Source of the DNA: Microbacterium oxydans
GTDB taxonomy: Bacteria; Actinomycetota; Actinomycetes; Actinomycetales; Microbacteriaceae
NCBI RefSeq assembly: GCF_026559675.1
Contig: NZ_CP092891.1
Location: forward strand, 2,170,001 to 2,234,000
Direction of reading: 5' to 3'
DNA length: 64,000 nucleotides
The notes under the pieces are model-generated. The model did not search any database and was not told the origin of the DNA. It saw only the letters and a program-made list of their open reading frames with translations. The translations under genes were made by a program, and so were the position numbers. Of the stretch, positions 47,046 through 56,468 are shown piece after piece (the stretch's first letter is position 1; the number at the start of each line of letters is the position of its first letter).

Positions 47046-50000
47046 GCGCCTGCTCCCATCCTGGTGACGGCGATCGTGAAGTCGCCGCGGTTGGCGTAGG
47101 TCCCCTTCGGGATCTCCGCGGTGTACTCGGGCGTCACGCCTCCGGCCGCGGCCAGAACCGCTCCGTGCCCGAAGATGGAGTCTCCCTGCGCATCGACGAC
47201 GAAGTACTCCTCCGCCAGCGTCTCCGCGGCGACGCCCGCCAGTTCGAAGGCGGAGACCACGGCCGCGGTGTCCAGGTCGTCCCCGAACCGCAGGACCAGC
47301 TGGATGCGGTCGCTCACGTCGAAGCCGGCGTTCTTGCGCGTCTCCTGCACGGCGCGGATCACATCGCGCGCCAGCCCCTCGGCCTCCAGCTCCGGAGTGG
47401 TCTGCGTGTCGAGCAGCACGAAGCCGCCGGTGGGGACGATCGCGAGCGCCTCCCCCTCCGGACGTCCCGTCGTCTCGAGCACGAGGTCGTACTCCGCGGG
47501 CTCCAGGACGATGCCGCCGGCCGTGACGACGCCGCCGACCTCGCTCCAGTCGCCGGAGCGCGCCGCCTGGATCGCCTTCTGCACGTCCTTGCCGAGGCGC
47601 GGTCCCGCCGCGCGGGCGTTGACGCTCAGGCGGTGGGCGATGCCGTACTCCACGGCCGTGTCCTCGGCGAGCGGCACGAGCTCCACGGACTTCACGTTCA
47701 GCTCCTCGCGGAGGATGTCCTCGAACTGCCCGAGCGACCCGGCGAGCGGCGAGACCACCGTGAGGCGCGCGAGCGGCAGCCGGACGCGCAGCTTCTCCTT
47801 CTTGCGCAGCGCGTTGCCGACGCTGGAGAGCTCGCGGACCGCGTCCATCGCGTCGCGGATCTCGTCCGCTGCGGGGAACGGCGTCTCGTCCGGCCAGTCG
47901 GTCAGGTGCACGCTGCGACCGCCGGTGAGGCCCTGCCACACGCGCTCGCTGATCAGCGGCACCAGCGGCGCCGCGACGCGGGTGAGCGTCTCGAGCACCG
48001 TGTACAGCGTGTCGAAGGCCTCGCGGCTCTTCGGGTCGTCCGTCACACCCACCCAGAAGCGGTCGCGCGAGCGGCGGATGTACCAGTTCGTCAGCACCTC
48101 GGCGAAGTCGCGCAGGCGCGCGGACGCCGTGGTGGAGTCGAGTCCCTCCAGGTCTGCACGCACCTCGCGGACGAGGTCGCCCAGACGCGCCAGGATGTAC
48201 CGGTCGAGCACGTCGGTGGAGTCGGTGCGCCAGGACGCCTCGTAGCCCTCGGCACCAGAGGCGTTGGCGTAGGTCGCGAAGAAGTACCAGGAGTTCCACA
48301 GCGGCAGCAGGAACTCGCGGACGCCCGAGCGGATGCCCTCCTCCGTGACGGCGAGGTTGCCGCCGCGGAGCACGGAGCTCGACATCAGGAACCAGCGCAT
48401 CGCGTCGGACCCGTCGCGGTCGAGCACCTCGGAGACGTCCGGGTAGTTGCGCAACGACTTCGACATCTTGTAGCCGTCGCTGCCCAGCACGATGCCGTGG
48501 CAGCTGACGCCCGTGAACGCGGGGCGGTCGAACAGCGCGGTGGAGAGCACGTGCATGACGTAGAACCAGCCACGGGTCTGTCCGATGTACTCCACGATGA
48601 AGTCCGCCGGCGCGTGCGAGTCGAACCACTCCTGGTTCTCGAACGGATAGTGCACCTGGGCATACGGCATCGAGCCGGAGTCGAACCACACGTCGAACAC
48701 GTCCTCGATGCGGCGCATCGTGCTCTGGCCCGTGGGGTCGTCCGGGTTCGGACGCGTGAGGTCGTCGATGTACGGCCGGTGCAGGTCGATCTCACCCTCG
48801 GGGTTGCGCGGGAGCGTGCCGAAGTCGCGCTCCAGATCCTCCAGCGACCCGTAGGCGTCGACGCGCGGGTACTCGGGGTCGTCGCTCTTCCAGATCGGGA
48901 TGGGCGAGCCCCAGTAGCGGTTGCGGCTGATCGACCAGTCGCGTGCGCCCTCGAGCCACTTGCCGAACTGACCGTGCTTGACGTTCTCCGGCACCCACGT
49001 GATCTGCTCGTTGTTCGCGAGCATGTCGTCCTTGATGTCCGTCACGCGGATGAACCAGCTCGACACGGCCTTGTAGATCAGGGGGTTCCGGCAGCGCCAG
49101 CAGTGCGGGTACGAGTGCTCGTAGCTCTGCAGGCGGATCAGACGGCCGTTGTCGCGGATCAGACGCACGAGCGGGGTGTTCGCGTCCATCCACAGCTGCC
49201 CCGCGACGTCGGTGACGTTCGGCAGGAACTTGCCGCCGTCGTCGAGCGACAGGATCGTGGGGATCCCGGCGGCACCCGCGACGCGCTGGTCGTCCTCACC
49301 GTAGGCCGGGGCCTGGTGGACGATTCCGGTGCCGTCGCTGACCGTGACGTAGTCGTCGACCAGGATGCGCCAGGCGTTCTCGGTGCCGTAGGTCTCGGTG
49401 TCGGCGTAGTAGTCGAACAGCCGGTCGTAGGTCACGTCCTGCAGCTCGGCGCCGAGCACGGTCGCGTCCACCGCGGCGAGCGCGTCATCGGCGCTCTCGT
49501 AGCCGAGGTCCTTCGCGTACCCGCCGAGCAGGGCGCGGGCGAGGAGGTAGCGGTGCGCGGAGGCCTCGACCGCGGCATCGGTCGTCCCGGCGGCCTGGTG
49601 CACGTCCGCGGCACCGTTCGGGCCGGCGGGGAGCACCACGTACTCGATCTCGGGTCCCACGGCGAGCGCGAGGTTGGTGGGCAGGGTCCAGGGCGTGGTC
49701 GTCCAGGCGAGCGCGCGCACCCCGGTGAGTCCGAGAGCCTCGGCCTTCGCTCCGGTGAGCGGGAAGGTCACCGTCACGGACGGGTCCTGACGCATCTGGT
49801 AGACGTCGTCGTCCATGCGCAGCTCGTGGGCGGAGAGCGGCGTCTCGTCGCGCCAGCAGTACGGCAGGACCCGGTAGCCCTCGTAGGCGAGGCCCTTGTC
49901 GTACAGGGTCTTGAAGGCCCAGAGGACGCTCTCCATGTAGCCGAGGTCGAGCGTCTTGTAACCGCGGTCGAAGTCGACCCAGCGCGCCTGACGGGTGACG

Positions 50001-50437
50001 TAGTCCTGCCACTCGTGCGTGTACGCGAGCACCGAGCTCTTCGCCTTCTCGTTGAAGACGTCGATGCCCATCTCCTCGATCTCGGCCTTCTCGGTGATCC
50101 CGAGCTGCTTCATCGCCTCCAGCTCGGCGGGGAGTCCGTGCGTGTCCCAGCCGAAGACGCGGTCGACCTTGTGGCCGGTCATGGTCTGGAAGCGCGGGAA
50201 CACGTCCTTGGCGTACCCGGTGAGGAGGTGACCGTAGTGCGGCAAGCCGTTCGCGAACGGAGGGCCGTCGTAGAACACCCACTCGGGCGAGCCCTCGCGC
50301 TGCTCGATCGAGGCGCGGAAGGTGTCATCCGACTTCCAGAAGGCGAGCACCTCCTCCTCGATCTGCGGGAAGCGGGGGCTGGGCGCGACGGAGGCGGCGT
50401 CGGCGGCGGGGCCGAAGGAGGAACGGGGGTAGGTCAT
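47042..50437 (-). CDS. ileS: Isoleucyl-tRNA synthetase, eukaryal-like type
   Basis: A 1131-residue class I synthetase. The HIGH-equivalent is [16 protein letters not shown] (HYGH), the editing region has [17 protein letters not shown], and the KMSKS motif is [18 protein letters not shown]. The HYGH and [11 protein letters not shown] forms and the large size match the IleRS2 class, which is known for insensitivity to mupirocin; resistance here is inference. The ATG at 50437 is the only usable start. The nearest clear AGGAG (50468-50472) is 30 bases upstream inside the T-box leader. It heads ileS-folC-DUF4233-ndk. Confidence 0.97.
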   Translation of the reverse strand: MTYPRSSFGPAADAASVAPSPRFPQIEEEVLAFWKSDDTFRASIEQREGSPEWVFYDGPPFANGLPHYGHLLTGYAKDVFPRFQTMTGHKVDRVFGWDTHGLPAELEAMKQLGITEKAEIEEMGIDVFNEKAKSSVLAYTHEWQDYVTRQARWVDFDRGYKTLDLGYMESVLWAFKTLYDKGLAYEGYRVLPYCWRDETPLSAHELRMDDDVYQMRQDPSVTVTFPLTGAKAEALGLTGVRALAWTTTPWTLPTNLALAVGPEIEYVVLPAGPNGAADVHQAAGTTDAAVEASAHRYLLARALLGGYAKDLGYESADDALAAVDATVLGAELQDVTYDRLFDYYADTETYGTENAWRILVDDYVTVSDGTGIVHQAPAYGEDDQRVAGAAGIPTILSLDDGGKFLPNVTDVAGQLWMDANTPLVRLIRDNGRLIRLQSYEHSYPHCWRCRNPLIYKAVSSWFIRVTDIKDDMLANNEQITWVPENVKHGQFGKWLEGARDWSISRNRYWGSPIPIWKSDDPEYPRVDAYGSLEDLERDFGTLPRNPEGEIDLHRPYIDDLTRPNPDDPTGQSTMRRIEDVFDVWFDSGSMPYAQVHYPFENQEWFDSHAPADFIVEYIGQTRGWFYVMHVLSTALFDRPAFTGVSCHGIVLGSDGYKMSKSLRNYPDVSEVLDRDGSDAMRWFLMSSSVLRGGNLAVTEEGIRSGVREFLLPLWNSWYFFATYANASGAEGYEASWRTDSTDVLDRYILARLGDLVREVRADLEGLDSTTASARLRDFAEVLTNWYIRRSRDRFWVGVTDDPKSREAFDTLYTVLETLTRVAAPLVPLISERVWQGLTGGRSVHLTDWPDETPFPAADEIRDAMDAVRELSSVGNALRKKEKLRVRLPLARLTVVSPLAGSLGQFEDILREELNVKSVELVPLAEDTAVEYGIAHRLSVNARAAGPRLGKDVQKAIQAARSGDWSEVGGVVTAGGIVLEPAEYDLVLETTGRPEGEALAIVPTGGFVLLDTQTTPELEAEGLARDVIRAVQETRKNAGFDVSDRIQLVLRFGDDLDTAAVVSAFELAGVAAETLAEEYFVVDAQGDSIFGHGAVLAAAGGVTPEYTAEIPKGTYANRGDFTIAVTRMGAGA

Positions 50438-50652
50438 CGTGTCTCGCAGTGGTCGTCGTGGCGGATGCTCCTGCGAGGACGACCCTCGCGGACCGCGGTA
50501 CCACCTCGCGTGCGCTCCCTCCCCTCCCGGGTCGGTCGCACCACTCTCACTGCGGCTGTGACGGGCCTGCCCCGCTCGGTTCTACTGAGCGCCTCCCGAG
50601 GGAAGCGCCGTTCTTCCGAGAGCTCCCCGGTGATGGCCGGATCGATGCTCGT
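50438..50652 (-). ncRNA. T-box leader controlling ileS
   Basis: On the minus strand, the conserved T-box bulge GGTGGTACCGCGG lies at 50505-50493. Upstream is a very short specifier arm, GGCCATCACCGGGGAGC (50640-50624 region), with an ATC (Ile) specifier at 50634-50632, followed by GGAAGAACG. This is the ultrashort stem I layout known for actinobacterial ileS, where uncharged tRNA-Ile exposes the ribosome site. An AGGAG at 50472-50468 is the candidate sequestered site, although 30 bases from the ATG. No T-run terminator is visible, which favours translational control. Confidence 0.93.
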
Positions 50653-50658
50653 TCCCCC

Positions 50659-50664
50659 ATTGTA
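50659..50664 (-). promoter_or_regulatory. -10 box of the ileS T-box transcript
   Basis: TACAAT on the minus strand would place the transcript start near 50652, immediately before the specifier arm. The -35 region is GC-rich and not recognisable. Confidence 0.5.
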
Positions 50665-50728
50665 CGCAGGTGCGCGCTCGCCGCGGCCGCGACGGCGGAC
50701 CGGAGCGAGCCGCGTCGGTGGCAGGGCC

Positions 50729-50734
50729 TAGCCT
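50729..50734 (+). promoter_or_regulatory. -10 box of the pentapeptide-like gene, leaderless geometry
   Basis: TAGCCT ends six bases before the ATG at 50741. Confidence 0.5.
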
Positions 50735-50740
50735 CGGAGC

Positions 50741-51391
50741 ATGGCCCGCACATCCGAGTCCCCTGCCGCGCCCCGCGTCTCCCCGCCCGATCTGCCTCCC
50801 GTGCTCGAACCCGCCTCGCCCCGGCGCAGTGCCGATCTCCTCACCGCACGGCTCGATCTGAGCGGCACGGTCGACCTCGCCTACGCGACCCTCGAGCAGT
50901 GCACCGTGCAGGCGGATGCCGACGCGGTCGACCTCACGGGTGCGACGCTGATCGACGTCGAGATGTCGAGAGCGCGCGTCGCCTCGCTGCGCCTGCGGGA
51001 CGCCGGAGTACGACGCCTCCGCATCAGCGGCGGTCGCATCGGGACACTCGATCTCAGCGAGGCCCGCGTCTCCGAACTCGAACTGCGCGATGTGCGGATC
51101 GACTACCTCAACCTCGGCGCGGCGAAGGTGACCGACCTCGAGGTCTCGGGGTGCGCCATCCGCACGATCGACATGCCGCAGGCCGAGCTCACCCGTGTGC
51201 GCTTCACGGCCACATCGAGCGACGAGGTCGACCCGCGGGGCATGCGGGCGAAGGACCTCGATCTGCGCGGCCTCGATGCCCTGGCCTTCCTCGACGCCAA
51301 CAGTCTGCGCGGCGCCACCCTCACCTCGTTCCAGGTGCAGCAGCTCGCGCCGGTGATCGCCGCGGGACTCGGCATCCAGATCAAGGGCTGA
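50741..51391 (+). CDS. Pentapeptide-repeat-like protein, unknown function
   Basis: A 216-residue soluble protein. Residues 35-165 show a loose repeating pattern of alternating hydrophobic residues every four to five positions (LDLSGTVDLAYATLEQCTV, then VDLTGATLIDVEMSRARV, then LDLSEARVSELELRDVRI), as in pentapeptide or beta-helical repeats. The C-terminus returns to FLDANSLRGATLTSFQVQQLAP, the classic form. Pentapeptide proteins sometimes mimic DNA or protect gyrase, but nothing here shows that. The start is supported by TAGCCT six bases upstream. Confidence 0.75.
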   Translation: MARTSESPAAPRVSPPDLPPVLEPASPRRSADLLTARLDLSGTVDLAYATLEQCTVQADADAVDLTGATLIDVEMSRARVASLRLRDAGVRRLRISGGRIGTLDLSEARVSELELRDVRIDYLNLGAAKVTDLEVSGCAIRTIDMPQAELTRVRFTATSSDEVDPRGMRAKDLDLRGLDALAFLDANSLRGATLTSFQVQQLAPVIAAGLGIQIKG

Positions 51392-51397
51392 CGCGGG

Positions 51398-52906
51398 TCA
51401 GGACCGCACAGGTCCGCTCGCATCCAGCAGCTCCTGCGTGAACGGATGCTGTGGCGCCGCGAACACGTCGGCCGTCGCGCCCTGCTCCACGATCCGGCCG
51501 TCCTGCATGACGAGCACGTCGTCGGCCACCGCTCCGACGACGTCGAGGTCGTGCGATACGAGGATCATCGTGAGCCGACGCACCTGCTGCAGTCGGGCCA
51601 GGAGCCGCAGCACCCGCTCGCGCACGGAAGGGTCCAGGGCCGAGACGGGCTCGTCGAGGACCAGCACCTCCGGGTCCGCGGCGAGCGCTCGGGCGATGGC
51701 GGCGCGCTGTCGCTGCCCGCCGGAGAGCGCATTCGGCCGCCGCTCGGCCAGTTCGGGTGCGAGATCGACCTCGGCCAGGAGCTCGGCGACTCGTGCGGCT
51801 CGCCGGGCGCGCGGCACACCGGCGGCTTCCAGGGCCTCCCGCAGCGAGCGCCCGACGGTCCAGCGCGGATCGAACGCCCCGAGCGGGTTCTGATGCACCA
51901 GCTGCACCCGCTGTTCCCGGCTCCAGCGCAGCGCCCCCGTGTCGGGGGCTTCTACTCCGACGATCATGCGGGCGAGTGTCGTCTTCCCGGAGCCGGACTC
52001 CCCCACGACGCCGAGTGTGCGCCCCTCGGGGACGACGAAGGAGGCGTCGATGACCGCGGGCACGCCGGCGAAGCTCTTCGACAGCTCCGTCGCGACGAGC
52101 ACGGGTGATGCCGTCTCCTGCGCTGCCGCCCGCGGTTCGTGGATCGTCGCGGCGATCAGCTGCCGGGTGTACTCGTGCCGGGGATCCTCCAGCACCTCGG
52201 CCACGGGTCCCGCCTCGATCACGGCACCGCGCCTCATCACCAGCACCCGATCCGCGAGTCGGCGGACCGCCGCGAAGTCATGGCTGATGAACACCACCGC
52301 CGTCCCGGCATCCGCGATCTCCCGGAGCAGCCCGAGGATCCGCGCCTGCACGGTGGCGTCGAGCGCGGTCGTCGGCTCGTCCGCCACCAACACGGCGGGT
52401 GCGGCGGCGATCGCGGAGGCGATCAGTGCCCGCTGACGCAGTCCTCCCGACAGCTCATGCGGATACTGCGTGGCACGGCGCTCGGCCTCGGGCATCCACA
52501 CGCGCCGCAGGAGCTCGCCGACCCGGGTCCGGAGCGCTGCCCGCCCGTGGGCGATCCCGTGCAGTCGCAACGGCTCCGCGACCTCGGCGCCGATCCTCCG
52601 CAACGGATCGAGGGAGACGAGCGCGTCCTGCGAGACGAGGGCGATGCGGGCACCGCGGAGTGCCCGCCAGGCGTGCTCGGACAGCGTCGTCGCCTCGGTG
52701 CCGTCGATCACCAGTCGGTCGAGGGCGACCTCTGCACCTGCGGGCGTGAGCCCCAGGAGAGCTCGGGCCGTGAGAGACTTGCCCGCGCCGGACTCGCCGA
52801 CGATGGCGACGCACTCCCCCGGGGCCACGTGGAGATCGACGCCGTCGACCACCGGGGTCGCCCCGAACGAGATCCGCAGTCCCTGTACCTCGAGCGCCGC
52901 GCTCAT
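51398..52906 (-). CDS. Fused double ATP-binding protein of a second peptide-type ABC importer
   Basis: A 502-residue protein with two compact ABC domains: GESGAGKS, LSGGLRQR and VLVADEPTTALD in the first, GESGSGKT, LSGGQRQR and VLVLDEPVSALD in the second. It lacks the long cysteine-bearing tails seen in the importer at 6787, which makes it about 180 residues shorter. The ATG at 52906 overlaps the permease stop (ATGA). It drives the permeases at 52903-54656. Confidence 0.93.
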   Translation of the reverse strand: MSAALEVQGLRISFGATPVVDGVDLHVAPGECVAIVGESGAGKSLTARALLGLTPAGAEVALDRLVIDGTEATTLSEHAWRALRGARIALVSQDALVSLDPLRRIGAEVAEPLRLHGIAHGRAALRTRVGELLRRVWMPEAERRATQYPHELSGGLRQRALIASAIAAAPAVLVADEPTTALDATVQARILGLLREIADAGTAVVFISHDFAAVRRLADRVLVMRRGAVIEAGPVAEVLEDPRHEYTRQLIAATIHEPRAAAQETASPVLVATELSKSFAGVPAVIDASFVVPEGRTLGVVGESGSGKTTLARMIVGVEAPDTGALRWSREQRVQLVHQNPLGAFDPRWTVGRSLREALEAAGVPRARRAARVAELLAEVDLAPELAERRPNALSGGQRQRAAIARALAADPEVLVLDEPVSALDPSVRERVLRLLARLQQVRRLTMILVSHDLDVVGAVADDVLVMQDGRIVEQGATADVFAAPQHPFTQELLDASGPVRS

Positions 52907-53715
52907 GTCGTCCGTCCGTCCGCCCGTGCCCGCAGGATCCGTCCGATCACGGTGGCCGACACCACGGTGATCGTGATCGCGATGCCGGGGAACACCGAGA
53001 TCCACCACGCCTGACCGAGGACGTTGCGTCCGCCCGCGAGGATCAGCCCCCACTCGGGTGTCGGCTCCGACGGTCCCAGTCCGAGGAAGCTGAGTCCGGC
53101 GGCCGCGAGGATGCTCGATCCGATGCCGATCGTCGCCAGCACGCTCAGCGCACCGAGCACCCCCGGGGCGACGTGCCGCGTGAACGCCCGCACGCGCGGC
53201 ACGCCCAGGATGCGCGCCGCCTCGACGTGCTCGGCGACCCGGAGCGTCCGTGTCTGCACCCGGGCGAGGCGGACGTACACCGGTGTCGCGGCCAGAGTCA
53301 CCGCGATCGCGATGTTCACGGGGCCGGGTCCGAGCATCGCGACGACGACGAGCGCGACGAGGAACTCGGGGAACGCCATCAGGACGTCGTTCACGCGCAT
53401 CACCGTCGTGTCCACGCCTCGCGGGGCCACCCCGGCGAGCGCGCCGATCACGAGGCCGACGGCGAGCGCGATCCCGGTCGCGAGCAGGCCGATGCCGAGC
53501 GAGCGCCCCGCCCCGTAGACGACGCGGGAGTACACGTCACGCCCGCTCTGGTCGGTGCCGAACAGATGCTCGGCGCTCGGCGGCAGCAGGGCGGAGCGCA
53601 CATCGGTCTGGAGCGGATCATGCGTGGCGAGCACGCCCGGCCAGAGCGCGGCGAAGGCGATCACCGCGAGCACGGCGACGGCGATCAGCAGCAGCGTCCG
53701 CTGCGCGCGCCTCAT
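52903..53715 (-). CDS. ABC importer permease, DppC/OppC type (second importer)
   Basis: A 270-residue permease with an N-terminal helix (LLLIAVAVLAVIAFAALWP), the HLFGTDQSGRDVYSRVVYGA segment typical of OppC proteins, and the ATPase-contact loop VEAARILGVPRVRAFTRHVAPGV. It overlaps both neighbours by four bases, giving strict coupling within the operon. It forms the channel with the gene at 53712. Confidence 0.93.
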   Translation of the reverse strand: MRRAQRTLLLIAVAVLAVIAFAALWPGVLATHDPLQTDVRSALLPPSAEHLFGTDQSGRDVYSRVVYGAGRSLGIGLLATGIALAVGLVIGALAGVAPRGVDTTVMRVNDVLMAFPEFLVALVVVAMLGPGPVNIAIAVTLAATPVYVRLARVQTRTLRVAEHVEAARILGVPRVRAFTRHVAPGVLGALSVLATIGIGSSILAAAGLSFLGLGPSEPTPEWGLILAGGRNVLGQAWWISVFPGIAITITVVSATVIGRILRARADGRTT

Positions 53716-54656
53716 CGGATGCTCCCCGGGCGGGTATCTCTGACCCGCGGATCGATCAGCGGGTGCACGAGCTCGACGATGAGGTTGATCACGACGAACA
53801 CCAGCGCGCTCAGGAGGATGATCCCCGTGATGACGGGGAGGTCGCGGTCACTGATCGCGGCGAGGGTGACCCGGCCGAGACCCGGGCGGGCGAAGACGGT
53901 CTCGACGAGCACCGCACCCCCGAGCACCGATCCGGTGAGGTAGGCCGCGAGCGTCACGGCGGAGGCCGCTCCGTGCCGCAGACCGTGCCGGGTGGTGAAC
54001 CACGAGGGGCTCGCACCGCGGGCGCGCACGGTCTCGGCGAACGGCATCCGCTCGGCCTGCACCAGCCCGTCCCGCAGCACCTGGCTGAGCAGGGCGGCGA
54101 CCGGGAGCGCGAGGGTGATCGCCGGGAGCACGATCGTGGCGGGGTTCCTCGCCCCCGATACGGGGAACCAGCCGAGGCCGAAGGCGAACACGCTGAGCAG
54201 GACGAGCCCGATCCAGAACACCGGGGACGACAGCACCACGAGCTCCACGCCCGCGGCCACCGCCCGGCCGACCCGGCCGCGGACGAGCACCGACACGGCG
54301 AGCGCCAGGACCACGGCGATCAGCAGGGCGAGGAGCGAGAGCTGCAGCGTGGCGCCGAGCTGCCGGCCGATCACCTCGGTGACCGGCATCCGGAGCTGAT
54401 ACGACTCGCCGAGGTCGCCGCGCGCGAGCTGCCCGATGAACGTGACGTACTGCTCGAACGGCGGGCGGTCCAGTCCCAGATCAGCTCGGATCCCGTCCTT
54501 GACCGCCTCGCTCACCTGCGCGAGCGGCCCCAGCATCACCGACACCGGGTCGCCCGGGATCACCCGGAACGCGAGGAAGGCGACGGTCGCCGCGCCCCAG
54601 AGGACGAGGACGACGGATGCGGCGAGGCCGGCGACACGGACGAGAGCAGTCTTCAC
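53712..54656 (-). CDS. ABC importer permease, DppB/OppB type (second importer)
   Basis: A 314-residue permease with an N-terminal helix, IPGDPVSVMLGP (a family motif), YVTFIGQLARGDLGESYQLRMPV, and the contact loop ETVRARGASPSWFTTRHGLRHG. It follows the binding protein gene by 28 bases and overlaps the second permease by four. The substrate is probably a peptide or nickel-like complex. Confidence 0.92.
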   Translation of the reverse strand: MKTALVRVAGLAASVVLVLWGAATVAFLAFRVIPGDPVSVMLGPLAQVSEAVKDGIRADLGLDRPPFEQYVTFIGQLARGDLGESYQLRMPVTEVIGRQLGATLQLSLLALLIAVVLALAVSVLVRGRVGRAVAAGVELVVLSSPVFWIGLVLLSVFAFGLGWFPVSGARNPATIVLPAITLALPVAALLSQVLRDGLVQAERMPFAETVRARGASPSWFTTRHGLRHGAASAVTLAAYLTGSVLGGAVLVETVFARPGLGRVTLAAISDRDLPVITGIILLSALVFVVINLIVELVHPLIDPRVRDTRPGSIR

Positions 54657-54684
54657 CTCTCGTGCCCTCCGCTCAGCCGGCGGT

Positions 54685-56298
54685 TCAGCCGACGGTCACA
54701 TCGTAGAACAGCGGTCGACCGTACAGGTCGTACTGGAGGCCGTCGACGCGCTCGCCGACCGCGGTGATCGCGGAAGGGCTGTACAGCGGCACGATCGCCG
54801 TGTGCTCGGCGTTCCACTGCTGCACCTGCGTGTACAGCGCGTCACGCTCCTCCTGGTCGCTGCTCGCGAAGGCCTTCTCCAGGAGCGCGTCCATCTCGGG
54901 GTCGCTCACCTGGGACGCGTTCTGGAAGCCGTCGGTGTGCAGATGGGCGCGCAGCAGGTCGGGGTCGACACCGGAGAAGCCCCAGTCGGTCAGGTCGAAC
55001 GTCTTGGGCTCGTACTGGGCGTTGTACGCGCCCGGCTCGAGAACCTCGCGCACGACCTCGAAGCCGATGCCCTTGAGGTCGGACTGGATCGCGTTGCCGA
55101 GCGCAGCGCGGTCGTCGGGCACCGGGGTCCAGGCGATCCATCGCACGGAGAGGCGCTTGCCGTCCTTCATGCGGATGCCGTCGGTGTCGCGCTCGGTCCA
55201 CCCCGCCTCGTCGAGCAGGGCGTTCGCCGCGTCCGGGTCGAAGGGCCAGCTGCCCTCGAGCGCGGCGTCGTAACCGGGGGTGGTCGACCCCAGGATGCTC
55301 CAGGCCCGCGGGAACTGACCGAAGTAGATCTCCTCGACCGCGGCGTCGATGTCGATGCCGCGCGCGAACGCCTGGCGCACCTTCTCGTCCGCGAACACGC
55401 CGTACTTCTCGTTCAGGTACAGCGAGTACGGCAGCCCCGGGTACTCGATCGAGTCGACCGTGATGCCGTCCCCGAGATCCTTCGCGAGGTTCGGCGGGAT
55501 GTTGCTGGCGAGGTCGGATTCGCCGCTCGTCACGACACCGGTACGGACCGAGGCCTCCGGCTGGATCTCCACCCGGAGCGTCTCGAACTTCGGAGCCTTC
55601 TCGCCGTGCGGGCCCCAGGCGTAGTCGTCGTTGCGGGTGTAGACGATCTCCTGGTCGGGCGTGTACTCGGTGAGCACGAACGGACCGGTGCCGACGTTGA
55701 TGTCCGGACCGCCCGCCTTGAGCTTGTCGGCCGACTTCTCGAGCACGGCCGGCGAGTAGAAGCCGAGCTGCGGCGTGCTGGCGGCCTGGAGGAACGGGGC
55801 GTACGGCTGGGTGAAGACGACCTTGACCGTGTGGTCGTCGATGACCTCGGTGCCCTTGTAGAAGTCGGCGCCGAGCATGCCCGCCGCCTGCTTGGAGGCG
55901 GTGTCCGGGTCGACGATGCGGTCGAAGTTCGCCTTGACGGCGGCGGCGTCGAACGGCTCGCCGTCGGTGAAGGTGACGTCGTCGCGGAGCAGGAACGTGT
56001 ATTCGGTGCCGTCGTCCGAGATCTCCCAGTCCTTCGCGAGCCAGGGGACGAACGTGCCGTCCGCCTCCTGGAAGACGAGGGAGTCGAGAACGGCGCGCTG
56101 CACCATGCCCGAGACATCGAGCTGGCTGGTCTGCGGGTCCATGTGCGAGGCGGACAGGTTCGCGCCCTCGATCGACCACACGACCTCCCCGTCGCTGTCA
56201 CCCTCGGAGGCGGGAGCCGCGCAGGCGCTGAGCACCAGGGCGGTGGCGGCGGCGATCGCGGCGAAGGGCAGGAGACGACGCACGGGTTTTGCGGGCAT
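54685..56298 (-). CDS. ABC importer solute-binding lipoprotein, family 5 (second importer)
   Basis: A 537-residue lipoprotein precursor. The signal MPAKPVRRLLPFAAIAAATALVLSAC carries lipobox VLSAC with Cys26. The mature protein has LDSLVFQEADGTFVPWLAKDWEISDDGTEYTFLLRDDVTFTDGEPFDAAAVKANFDRI, the family 5 core. A GAGGA ribosome site precedes the ATG. It leads the operon, unlike the binding protein of the first importer. TAGGAT on the minus strand at 56335-56340 is a candidate -10. Confidence 0.93.
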   Translation of the reverse strand: MPAKPVRRLLPFAAIAAATALVLSACAAPASEGDSDGEVVWSIEGANLSASHMDPQTSQLDVSGMVQRAVLDSLVFQEADGTFVPWLAKDWEISDDGTEYTFLLRDDVTFTDGEPFDAAAVKANFDRIVDPDTASKQAAGMLGADFYKGTEVIDDHTVKVVFTQPYAPFLQAASTPQLGFYSPAVLEKSADKLKAGGPDINVGTGPFVLTEYTPDQEIVYTRNDDYAWGPHGEKAPKFETLRVEIQPEASVRTGVVTSGESDLASNIPPNLAKDLGDGITVDSIEYPGLPYSLYLNEKYGVFADEKVRQAFARGIDIDAAVEEIYFGQFPRAWSILGSTTPGYDAALEGSWPFDPDAANALLDEAGWTERDTDGIRMKDGKRLSVRWIAWTPVPDDRAALGNAIQSDLKGIGFEVVREVLEPGAYNAQYEPKTFDLTDWGFSGVDPDLLRAHLHTDGFQNASQVSDPEMDALLEKAFASSDQEERDALYTQVQQWNAEHTAIVPLYSPSAITAVGERVDGLQYDLYGRPLFYDVTVG

Positions 56299-56397
56299 GA
56301 CGATTCCTCAGGACGAACGGGTCGGGATGAATCCATCCTACGGCGGATTGTTGGACTGGGTCGATCTGTGGCGGCGGCCCTCCCTGACGACGCTCGG

Positions 56398-56403
56398 TAG
56401 ACT
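56398..56403 (+). promoter_or_regulatory. Candidate -10 box of valS
   Basis: TAGACT in the context CGGTAGACTGG, the same form as at rpsT, gives a leader of about 60 bases. No T-box motif is present in it. Confidence 0.4.
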
Positions 56404-56468
56404 GGTCGGCACAACCCACACTCAGGCACGCTCACACAGTGCCGCATACATCGCTCGAGGAGACCTCC

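Noticed and set aside
45693..48689. Extension of folC upstream to 48689
   Set aside because: The extra frame lies inside ileS on the same strand and has no folC homology. The ATGA overlap at 47042-47045 and the GTNGKT spacing fix the true start.
47165..50731. A forward open frame of 1188 codons opposite ileS
   Set aside because: Antisense shadow of a certain synthetase, crossing its T-box leader. Composition is biased and no domain is visible.
56299..56468. T-box leader upstream of valS
   Set aside because: No T-box motif or valine specifier arm was found; only a TAGACT -10 box and a ribosome site are visible.
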